64,000 nucleotides of DNA from Liolophura sinensis (Eukaryota; Mollusca; Polyplacophora; Chitonida; Chitonidae): assembly GCF_032854445.1 (NCBI RefSeq), contig NC_088299.1, forward strand, positions 3,075,001 to 3,139,000, given 5' to 3'. Positions within the stretch are counted from its first letter, which is position 1. Each line of letters opens with the position of its first letter. The notes beneath the pieces were generated by a model. It did no database searches, was not told where the DNA came from, and saw only the letters and a program-made list of their open reading frames with translations. The position numbers and the translations under genes were made by a program. Of this stretch, positions 12,701 to 24,700 are shown in pieces.

Positions 12701-15700
12701 ATGACCACTAAATTATAATTAAAAACTCTCAAAGTTTCTAAGGTACATCATTTACATTTTTTAACTTTCAAAGTTTCTAAGGTTTACCTGAGGTACATCT
12801 TCTAAGTGTTACCTAAGTTGCTGAGGTGTATTTCAGGTACATTATCTCGTGTTCAGAAACCACTCAAAAATTCTCAAAGTTTCTAAGGTGAACCTGAGGT
12901 ACAGCATTTATTTTTTTTAACGTTTAAAGTCTGTAAGGTGTAGCTGAGGCACATCTTCTAAGTGTTGATTTGTTTTCAAAGTTCCTGAGGTACATCTGAG
13001 GTATACGTATACACCTGGGGTGTAAGTGAGGTACAGTACACTTCAGATATGAGAGATGGGGTGTACACCTCATCTATACCTCACAGCGAGGTGTACACCT
13101 CATGTCTATATGGGTGTTGAGTTTTAAGACTTGAAATGTGATGCCTAGATCTGATCATTATAAAGGTATATGCAGGTCGTACTTCCAGGTTTATCTAAAG
13201 GTCTTCCCTACTGGGCATTGGAAGGGATTGAATATCCTCCATTTGGCATGGGAATGCCAGGATTCTGTGGACAGGGACATTTTCTGTTGTGTCCATTGTG
13301 TTTCCTCCTACAATCTTGTTAGACGCGCTTTACTTGATGCTTTGTCTGAAGACAAGCCTATTCGTCTGGCCTGGTTTCATTGCACCCCCTGTTTCTGTTA
13401 TTCCCCAGGTGATTCCATCCATTGGTCCCCTGCTGCGCTATGTTGTATGTTGTATTGTGAACTTACAAAGCCGCAGTGTAAGATTGTACAGGATATAGAC
13501 ATCGGGCACCTGAGGACATGATTCCTATGCATGAAAAAAAACGGAGTCACTCAGGCGTGACCACTACCTGACCCTGCACAGCTTATTATCAGTCACTTGT
13601 GCTGGGAGAAAGTCAAATGTGACAAGCCTTGGTTACCTCTTTCAGTCCCACAGGTGAATCAGGGCTCACAGACAACCAGTCATTGTCCTCTTATCACTTG
13701 CCTGTATAGCTCACATTATATACAAAGTACACCCACATAAAAGCTGAAGGCTATTCAAAAACTGGATTACCTTTGTTCCCGCATCCTGTTTTTCTGTAGA
13801 TCTTATAAAAGACATGACAATAGGTAACACACATGAAGATTTTAACAGAAAGATCCGCCCTGTAACCATAACAACAATGTTGCAATTTTATTGAGGTGAT
13901 GAAAATGTTGTAACAGAAGATTGAAAGGTGTACAGTGTGAATGTTTGCTAAGAGGTCTGGATGTTGGAATGTAGAAATTAGATACAAAAAGGTAAAGGAC
14001 CTGCACATTAGCATAGAGCGCGGTTCGCACCTGTGCTGCTAATTTTTTGTTTTGTATTACTCATTGCCCTTTTTTCCTGTTACTGTAATCCTGCTGAAGT
14101 TCTGATATGCTGACTTGCATACATATGCCACTTTGTATCATTCTGTATGTATTAGATATTTACAAAAATTGCGAGAAAATTAAAACCACGTATATGCTGA
14201 TGATCTCACCGGACATAAAACTGACATTTTTCCCATGCAGATTATCACTTAAGGTATAAGACTAACATTTTGCCTCGAGTTGATCTGTTTATATATTTTT
14301 AATGTGTTGTGAGAGAGTTTGCACAAGTTTCCTATTGTTTACAACCTGATGATACCTATCCTCAGCAGCTTTTCAGAGCTTTTTTTTGCCTGCTTGACCT
14401 GCTGAGAGATACAGTCCATGTGCATGACAATAGAGATTCGAGTTGATCTACAGCTGGGTTAAGAAGAGTTCGTAATAAGTATCAAGGGTTTCAGGTACAT
14501 TCACAAGTCCTAACCATCTGCCCCCTAGCTTGGTCATGGCCTCCGCTCCTAAAACCTACTTGGGTATTCATGGCTAGTCCTTATTTTGACATTGTTCTCC
14601 AGTTTGATTAATGACTGTTCTCATTTCTAATACATCTGTATAGCTAATCTAATGTGATTAATAAAACCTTCATGAAAAAGAATGTACCTGGCCAGGTATT
14701 AAAACTCTGCATATGATTTGCATGTCATGCACAACATGGACATGTAAATAAGAAACATACATCCCTTACCTGCTGACCCTGAGACATGCATTTCTATCAT
14801 TAAACTTAATGAACATAAATGTTTATAGACTGGATAATCTCAGGGAAGAATTTACTTATGAATGCACTAGACATTCATTCACTCAGTATTTAATATGAAA
14901 ACATATATGAACTTGCCTATAAATGTGGACTTTCACAGTCCATAGTCGGATTTTGAAATTGGTCTATCATTTAAAATTTTTTTCCTCTGAATGTATATTG
15001 ACGTCCAAAAGAAACTTAACCATGGCTGTGAGAGACGATCAAAATAAAGTAACCACATGTTGCATATGCAAGAGATACATGTATGTATTCAAGAGAGTGA
15101 TGTTTTAGGATGGTGTGAACTAGATGAGACTCGATGATAAGGGAAACATTTTCATGAACAGTCACACAAAGATGCATGTGTGTCCAAATGAAACAAGTTA
15201 AAATCGCATTTGTAAAGTTTCTTTTGGACGTCAGTATATATTTTATGTCCTTTCCCCATAATACAGGTAAAAATGAGATTTCTTGTGTGGAATGTTTACA
15301 GAGCAGAATAATGTGTTTTGGTGATGCATTTACCGAAAACTTTTGTCTATAACTAACTTACTGACCAGCTCTGATAGCTCAGTTGGTAGAGGGTCTGCTT
15401 CGGGGTGGTAGGTCCAGGGTCAGTCCTGGGTAGGGTCACACCCTAAAAGAGGAAATTGTAGCTCTATTGCTTGGTGTTCAGCATTAAGGGTACACTGCAA
15501 CAACTGGTTGACCCGTATCAGTATAACGGTTCGGGCGGGGAAGTGTACTTGGCTACTGTAAGTCATCTCAGTGAAGCAGCACTAGATAAAAGAGTGGTGG
15601 AAATCCCTCCTGCAACAAGGCAGTACGTTACATGCACTCTAAAGACTCCTTCGTCGTCATATGACTGAATAATCGTTAAGTATGACGTTAAACTCTAAGC

Positions 15701-18700
15701 ACTCACTCACTCACTTGCTCACTCATATACGGATACTCATTTTAAATGATAATGAGAGTTCTATTGATTTTCTGATGTTAGAGCTTTACATGTGGATGTT
15801 TAGATGTTTGTTAGGAATGTAGGATGGTGAAATAATATCACTCTTGTAAAGTGAAATAATTTATAACCTTTATTTGTCCCTAAAAATATCTATACCTTTT
15901 TTGCCAAAGTCATGGGTAAATATAGTGTTTTGGCCAAGTTATGGCATGTTGGGACTCTAGTCCATCTTTAAACATGGTAAGGTGTTTGCGGAGACAATAA
16001 TATTCTAGAAAGTGCATGTAAGTTTGAGTGTTGTCCATGCTTTAGTCAATATGAAGACCCAATTAAACAACTTGGTAAAGGGGTACAGACTCTGCACTGA
16101 TTGGCAAATAGAAGAGATGGGACATACTTGGTTTAAAGTAGAAATAGGCGTTATGTCTGAACCTACATGTAAATTCAGCTTAACATTTGAATTTGTCTAC
16201 GTATGTAATTAAATATTACATGTACCCTATATAACAGTCAATGAGTGACAATTCTGTATCATGTACAGGTGTTGAAATTTAAGACTTGCCTATGGTGTAA
16301 TAGAGAGGCATGTACGTGCACTTTGCCTGAGAAGGCTTCACTTTGCTGACACAGTATCTTTACTCTGTCAGATTTGCAAAGGTACATGTATGGTCTTAAG
16401 GAGTTATAGCTCATAAATGATCAAATGTGACTTTATTTGTGCATATTGATGGACACAGCAAGTTATTCTGTCTGATTTATTATCATGCAGCTTTTATCTG
16501 CTAATATATTCATGAAATCATCTGATATAACTAAAGATTCTTTGCCATTGGCAATTTTCACTGTGTAAAGGCATGGAGTTCAGGCAGGTACACAACTTCT
16601 GAAACAATCTACATGTACGTCCCTGTCAGCCATGGAGAGATATTCACATAGACTTGTAAGTTATGACACAAGTTATGACACATTCGGTTGTCTTCCCTCT
16701 GTTATGGACAGAGGACATGAACAGTCTAGGTGCACTCATCTTATTTGTTGCCACTGTACATGTATGTCACGGGATGAAGTCACTCCGTGCAATAATACAC
16801 CAGTACTATAAACCTGACACACACCTGACAACTTCTACGGAAGATGTTACTTTAACACCTGACTAAGTGGCCTTGTTTTTGTCAAGATGTACATAATGGA
16901 TGACACATTCCTATCATTGCCCAGGCATGACAGTACATCTAACCTGAAATTAAGCTCAGACTATACTTTGCCTGTATTTTTGTTCTATTTTTACTGCCTT
17001 CGTGCAGTGTAGATCACTTGATTAATTAGATGACCTAATCCGGCATTGTTGCGTCTGAGATGACTGAGGTGTGTGAAGCTGTTCTATCTCATGACTGAAG
17101 CCTGAAAAGCTATGTTTTAGCCATTGCCCTTGGCGCTGTTTGCCTCAGCATTTGTTCATCAGGGCTATTGTTTCTGATCAGTTTGCCGAGCGCACAGTGG
17201 CAATGTAATTACCTGTGGCATGTGATTCTAGTGTTCACCTGGCCCATTGTTTGCGATAACGAAGTAGTTTGTTCCACCTCCGCTGTATTGTGTTTGAGTG
17301 CTAATTAAGCTTTTTTCTATGTGATCAGGTGATACTTCTTATATGTACATACAGTACAAGTGAGCATCCCAGGGTTTACCATCACATAGTACTAAAGATA
17401 TAGAGAAGGATATTCACCTGATGCACCTGATTATGTACAGTACAGGGAGATGTGGGTGTGGTTGGGTACTTACATGTAGATTGTAGATATGTTTAGATTG
17501 GTTGGCATTCTTTATTAAGTATCAAAGGTCATTCAGTTTATTTCCCATTGTACAGACACAAAGCCCCCCTGCTCATCCCCCTCCCCCCCCCCCCCCCCCC
17601 CCTTTTGCAGCAACAACACACTGCAGGTACAAAGGCAGGCTTCATTTGATCCAAGATATGGAGCGCTTTTTATATCAGCTGCATACATGTACATGTAGAT
17701 CTGGGCAGAGGGAGCTGATAGCCTACTCCTCGGTTGTTCTACACAATAGGAAGTTACATACCTGCGTGTCTGAGAGATTAGCCTAGCCAGAATGTACAGG
17801 GGAACCAGAGAAAGGCAGAGGGAAAATCGTTTTTTTTATGTCCGTACTTCTGTGTGTGAGAATTGGGAGCTGCACACAGTGACGTCAGTGTTCTCTTGTT
17901 TGCTAGATGTGGCTGACTTTCTTTTCAGTGAAAAATTTATTCCCTCTGTCTTATAGATCATAATGATGGCATTGTCTTGGCTGACTGAAACATTGCAGTA
18001 TTAAGGAGAGAAAATCAAATTAACCTGAGGATAATTTATTCTGCCAAGACGGTGGTAGGTTTTTGTCGGGCGTGTGAGTCGTATAACTCTCATTAAGTCT
18101 CTGTTTAAAACACCTGCCATTCTTCATTAAAACTGACCTATTTCTTCTGATCCAGCGCTGAATACATACATACTCGGGCTGTAGGTTTATTGCAGTGAAA
18201 ACGTCAGATTAGGTTTCATAATAATCAGGCGCAGTATGTTCATTAGAACGTTATAATTGCTCTATTTTATGGAAGTTTTGGTTTGCGAGAAGACACCTTC
18301 AAAAGCACATACAGGTCTTAAGATGATGCCAGTTGTTAAGAATTTGTTTTGAGGAATTAATCAGACTTTGTAACATCTCTTGAATGTCCCTAAAAGGTGA
18401 ATGAAACAGTCAGAATCAAGTTCGGTGTCCATTGAAAAAGGCTACACTTTAGGTGATATACAGTAAATGCCACAAACTCCTCTGCTCAGGCAAGATGGTC
18501 ATTTTTCTACTCTAACGTAGATGAAGTTCATTCTGATTGCATCTTTGAAGTTTTGCTTTGATTATTATAGTGTCTAAAAGCTGCAACTAGGCATTGTTAT
18601 TGGACTGAAGGGATGATAATTTTTTTTTGTTGCATTTCATTACTTTCTGTATAGATCATGTTGAGCATGACATTAAGCAACAGTCAAGTGTATACCGGAA

Positions 18701-21700
18701 GTGGAAATCATACTGAAATTGTATACGATTGTTTTTGTCTCAACAGATGAAAGCAAAGGATATGTGAATTAGATTTTTTTGAGATTACAGATCACTCTCT
18801 TTGTCTTATCTTTGTTTGCGTCATACATTTACATATACAGAAGGGTACAGTGAGATTTCAAATTCTGAAGCATGTAAATTCACATGTATAAAAAAAATTG
18901 GATTGACAACAAGGAGCTTTCTACCCATGATTATATACCTGTATAGGTCATACTGTACATGTGTAGATGAAAGTTACATGAAGTGGTAGGTGGGTGTATG
19001 AGGAATTGTCTTTTCATGTAAAGTAAAGTAAAGTAAAGGCATGCATATGGATACCGATCTGTCGTCGAAAACATTTACATTCCGTAACGTATTAATGTCA
19101 GAAGTCGCTGTGATTTAACCGTAAGAACTGACAAGTTTTCTCGTGAAACACAAACTTTAAAGTCATACAAACTTCTAAGTGTTTTGTTCATGTACATGTA
19201 TATTATATGTTTTATATATACATATATATACTCATGTTTAAGTTAACTTTATCTCATCTTTACATCTACATGCATAGCTGAGTTTATGTAAATGTACATA
19301 CTATATACTAACATCCAGTATTAGAGTCAGGGTAGGTGTGAGCAGTAGCCAATGGCCATTTCGGAGCTGTAACTGACCCTGTGTGCCCACAATGTAGGCT
19401 GTTTCTAGCTGAGTTAACAGAGAGCTTGTGGCTCTACTACAGTGGGGAGGTATGGCTGGATGTAGGTATGGGATAGCAGAGAAAAGGGGAAAGCATCTGG
19501 CTTCGGCCTCCCTCCTCATCTCTCTGAGTGTAGCAGCAGGCTGTGAATGACTCCCAGAAGTAGGTCATCGAGGCCCACAAAAGGTGGCTGCAGGGCCGGC
19601 CACACTATCAACCTCTGTCTAACTGCCTATTATGTGGAGGGAGCTAGGGAAAGCCTAAGAGAGCCATATATACCCATGCAGTACATCAGCCCCTCATCTT
19701 GCCCCCATTGCACAGCACTAAAGGTGTGGAACCCACTGACAGCAAACACAGCCAGATGGCCATCTTCACTCTTCATCCTGAATACACACTATACTGTCTA
19801 CTTGGGATTTAACCTAATACGAAACTTTCCCATTTACATGTAGGTAATGAGGCATATGCTTAAGGGGAACCAAATTTTTTTTTTTTTTTTTTTAGTTTCT
19901 ATTGAATCTCCAGAATGGGGATGTATAACACAACTCTTTGTCGGCAATCATTTTCTCACCAGACGACCTCAGTCTTTTTTTTGAAAGCTCAGATTTTCCA
20001 TGTATTGTTTAGGCATGACATTTGCATAGTTTCTTTCTTCTGCTGACTTTGATATCCTGCGAAAAGGGTGGAATTTCCGTGGCTGTTTTCCACCCTTTCT
20101 TTTGGACGATTCAAAGAGAAACACATGTTATTGGTGGGCCAGGGCAGGGATTACAAGTTTTGTGATTTATTTGGCTTGGCCGCTGTGTGACCCAGACCAG
20201 GTTCTGTACACAAAGAACAGAGCAATTGAGATTAACAACAAAGGAACAAGTCAAACATGGAGAACACATGTGTTTGTGGAGCCCCATTCTCCCAAAGCGA
20301 GGCCTCTAACCTCTGCCACCTGCAACCTCCATCACTTTTTACCTGCCACCTGACCTCTGCTACTCTCTCACTCTTAGACAGTTTCTTGGAAAACTACAAT
20401 AACAGGAATGTGCCTGTGTAGAAAAGCAGGTAGATCTGGAAAGAAGCTTACACAGGTGTCAAAACACAACTGCTGGAACTTTCCCCTAATCTTGTTACCC
20501 TGTATAGGACATGTATATGACAGTGTGTTGGGAATTGTTTTACCAGAAGGTTAACTGTACCATATACATGTATGTGTACAGTACTTTTGTTACATAGTTC
20601 ATGAGTGAAACAGACATGTTACCTGCACTGTACATTAAGCTTTAGTGAAAGTAACAAAGCACAGCAGGATATGCAAATGTACATGTACCTGAAATATTTA
20701 TTTATCTGTTTGATTGGTGTTTTACGGCGTACTCAGTAATATTTCACTTATACAAAGGTGGCCAGCATTATGGTTGGAGGAAACAGGGCAGATCCGCACC
20801 CCGGGGGGAGCCCACGACAATCCACAGGTTGCTGGTAGACCTTCCAATGTACAACCGATAGGAAGCCAGCATGAGCTGGACTTGCACTCACAGCCACAGC
20901 ATTAGTGTGAGGTTTGGCAAGCTGGCGTAGTATCCCCCTCGGCCACAGAGGCCCCTGTATTTGAAAAAAAAAAAAGTTGTATTATTTCAGAATGTGTGAT
21001 CATTGAGCAACCACCAAGCCCTATGCTCATTATGTCACCTAAAATTCATGTTGATCCAGAGCAGATGGGTTAGAATGAAGGACTGAAAGCTTGGTTTAAC
21101 AGTGGTGCAACTCTCTGTTGTTGTCTAGTGCTCTTTGTATGCATGAGTGCATTAAAGCAGAGTGTTATTTATATTGGCAAAAGCAAACTTTGGAAACAAT
21201 ACTCTCAAGTATGAGAACCTTTGGGCTGCATATTATTTTCAAATCTTTACTCATGTCATCCTGTTCGTATGCATATAAATGGGGAGTCAACAAATCTATT
21301 CCTGGGTCAAGTACATATGTAGATGTATGTCCTCTACCAAGATTTGTCATTCGTGTGAAATTTGTTATTCATTATGTAAAATAATATGCTTTAGTCATGG
21401 TACCAAAATTCTCTTGTGGTCAAATAGTTGCCAAAGGACTGGGTCTTGCTCAACTGAGCCAGTCTCGGTTACCTACCGTGCATAGAATTTGAAATCAGGC
21501 CATCTCATTTCCACTTCCCCTCCCCCCTGCCGTATTCCCTACCTCTTCCATGTTAATTTTGCCAGAATAGGGTGCCTCAAAGACTCTTCAGACACAATTA
21601 CCCTGGCCAAACCAACATGTATGCCTCCAGTTCAGAATGTCAACTTAGGCTACCCTATTTTTTCTGAAGTTTGGGACACTAGATCTGCTGATTTTAACTA

Positions 21701-24700
21701 ATATATGTGTAATTCTAGCAGGAATATTGAGTTTCTTTTTTTCCCCACATCGTTAGACCATCTAATGAACAACATACTCATATCTTTACTTTTCCAAAAG
21801 GGTGGTAAAGAAATCTAATATTCTACTTTCAACACTACTAATATCTGTCCCAAATTTTACACGAATTAGGGTATATGATAATCATGTATTATATACTGTA
21901 TGTGTACAATGTATGTAGGAAGTTTTTGCTTCTCCAGTTATTTCCACTTTATTATGTTTTCATACTTCTGTGCAGATGTACACACATATCAGCCAAAAAT
22001 TATAATGAATATGAGTAGGGTACCTGATTTATGTAAAACATCTCCAGCAGTGTTTTCATAATCTTACTTTTGTTACACATAGATTAGTGTAACGCACAGT
22101 TAACATAATTTAACATTCATGTTCGTTGTGATGGAAATGCTAAGGTTGTATTCAGTAGCAATGTTGGAATTTTGTGTGAGACAAAGTTTGTCCCAGCATA
22201 ATGTCTGAGCTGTTCAACAGCTCTTTCTGTAATTGGTTTTATTGACAGAATACCTTAGCATGTTGACGGCCGTGTTGACACACACATCTATAGCAACCAG
22301 ACAATGGTGTAGAAGGAATACCATTGTCTACCTGGCCTCCAGAGAGAAAAACAGACGCATGTCTGGGCACAGGAAAACTGCAAAACAACAGCATTAGCAG
22401 TTTATACCTGTCTATATGGGTTCTTTAATTTATAATGTTACCTTTGAATCAGTATTGGAAAAAGTCGTGTGTGTGCGAATGGGAGTAAGTTATACACATC
22501 TATCAGCCGGTGGGAGGGGGGGGATATAAATGTATATATTGATATATAACAATGGTTGCCTTCACCACCTTCATTGTTTCTTCCTGCGACTGCATGCACA
22601 AAGAGATCGTAAACTAAAGTTTATCGTACATCACTAAGGTCGCAATTACATGTGTATTTAGGACAAATACATGTACCTTATTTTCTGTGTACAGTAAGCA
22701 TATAGAGCTGTGAGATTTGTAGTGCAGTAAATGACCCAAATATTTCACCCATGACAAAAGTTGTACACTTTGCCTAATTCTGAGAATTTTATCAGCTGTT
22801 ATTAAAAAGCTGTTTTTTTAAGGTTGTTCTGAGGTTTGTTCCACTGGGGAAATGTAACTTTCAACACCTGAAGAAATGGATGAAGTTTCAGGTCATTTTA
22901 ATACTGTAGAACATCTGGGAGTGCCTGAAAACCCTTGTGTGACACTGTATGTGTGCCTGTTTTGCATATCATTCTGGCTAGATCTTTGTTACCATCAAGA
23001 GCGTACAAGTACATGTACCTGTTTCTGATATCAAACTGTTGGATTTTTGTTGCCATCAAGTGGGCCCAAGTACCTGTTTCTAGTATCAAACTGTTGGATC
23101 TTTGTTGCCATCAAGTGGGCCCAAGTACCTGTTTCTGGTATCAAACTGTTGGATTTTTGTTGCCATCAAGTGGGCCCAAGTACCTGTTTCTAGTATCAAA
23201 CTGTTGGATCTTTGTTGCCATCAAGTGGGCCCAAGTACCTGTTTCTAGTATCAAACTGTTGGATCTTTGTTGCCATCAAGTGGACCCAAGTACCTGTTTC
23301 TAGTATCAAACTGTTGGATCTTTGTTGCCAGTATGTGTGTCCATGTACTTGTTTCTGATATGAAACTACATGCAACTGGACCTGTTTTGCCGCAATATGT
23401 GTCCAGTCACCATGTACATATTTCTAGCTGTGTTTGATATCAAATTAGGTAGACCTACATGTATTGTGCCATCATGTGTATGCATGTGTTGTAGCGGTTT
23501 CTTATATCTGAATTGCAGTATTTGTGTGGCCACTTGTGACAAGTTTCTGACTTCAGCCAGACTTCATCTGTGTTACCTTATGTACATATACCTGTTTTTG
23601 ATGTCAAACTGGCGGTGGGTATTTGCACTGACAGGGGTGTTTGTCTCAGCTGCTTTGCCCCTGGTTTTTAGTCTGTCATTCCCAGACAGGATGTGGCCAG
23701 ATGTGGGGAGCAGAGTCTATGGGAAACCCTGTCAGAATTGTAATCCAGGAAGACCTTGTTGTGTGGATGTGAGAGTCTGTGTCTAACAGACAACCAGGGA
23801 TTGACCAGGCTAGCCTGGGAAAGATAGGGGACTCTAACACTGTAATAAAGCCACTTGTTAGCAGGGGGCCTTGCCAGAGGATGCTGCCCTTTCCTAATAG
23901 TGTAATTGAAATGGATGGGTTGGCTCTTGACGTGGCCTATTCAATTGCTTGTTGATACCTACATTGTATACATATGTTACATATACATCATGTGTGAATT
24001 GATCATGCACACTTTACTGGTATATCAGTTTGTGTTAAAGGTGCTGTTGATTTTGGAGTTATGGAAATGGCAAAAACCACACAGCATAACATATTGTTAC
24101 ATGTACATTTACGAATCAAGTTTTATGGGGGGGGGGGGGGGGGTGGTAATTAATGTGTCTAACCACATTTTCAGTTACCTTTGCTCTGAGTGAATAACGG
24201 TTTGCCGGGTGCAATTTATGAGTGCTTCCTAAACATGAGGCTGCTGATGTTATCCAGGCATTTAATGTATGTTATATGTGCAGTGTAACTGAGTACTGTG
24301 CCTGTATTAACAGTGTGTATGTATATTTAGTGTATGGATAATAGTGTAGACTGGTGAAGTGTTGTATGACTGTAACATTGTAATGATGTTTCAGTGTTAT
24401 CTGCCTGTGCCTGACTGCTAGCCAGCCCCCTCCCATCACCCCCCCCCCCTTCCCCATTGCATCCAGACAGACTGTGTAAGAACTAACCCCTGGAGAGAGG
24501 CAGAAAACCTGATACTCTTCCTTTCCCCAATTACTCATCCTCTTGTCTTCAGCTCCACCATAAACCATTGTGTTTAGAGATAACCCACTCTTACAGCTGT
24601 TGGTAGGTCACCCCCCCCCTCCCCGTGGAGCCTACTATGATGGAGAACAGAAACATAGGCCTGTACAAAAAGACATGACCTACAAATGCGAATCTACTTG

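Noticed and set aside
15369-15440. tRNA gene candidate (TAGCTCAGTTGGTA)
   Set aside because: Head of SINE family B, continuous with its body and (TCAC)n tail.
17502-17786. Proline-rich open frame
   Set aside because: Created by the poly-C run; no splice or start support and no domain.
22935-23303. 122-aa frame with repeated SIKLLDLCCHQ-like peptide
   Set aside because: Shadow of the 55-bp minisatellite; the peptide phase changes with each unit.
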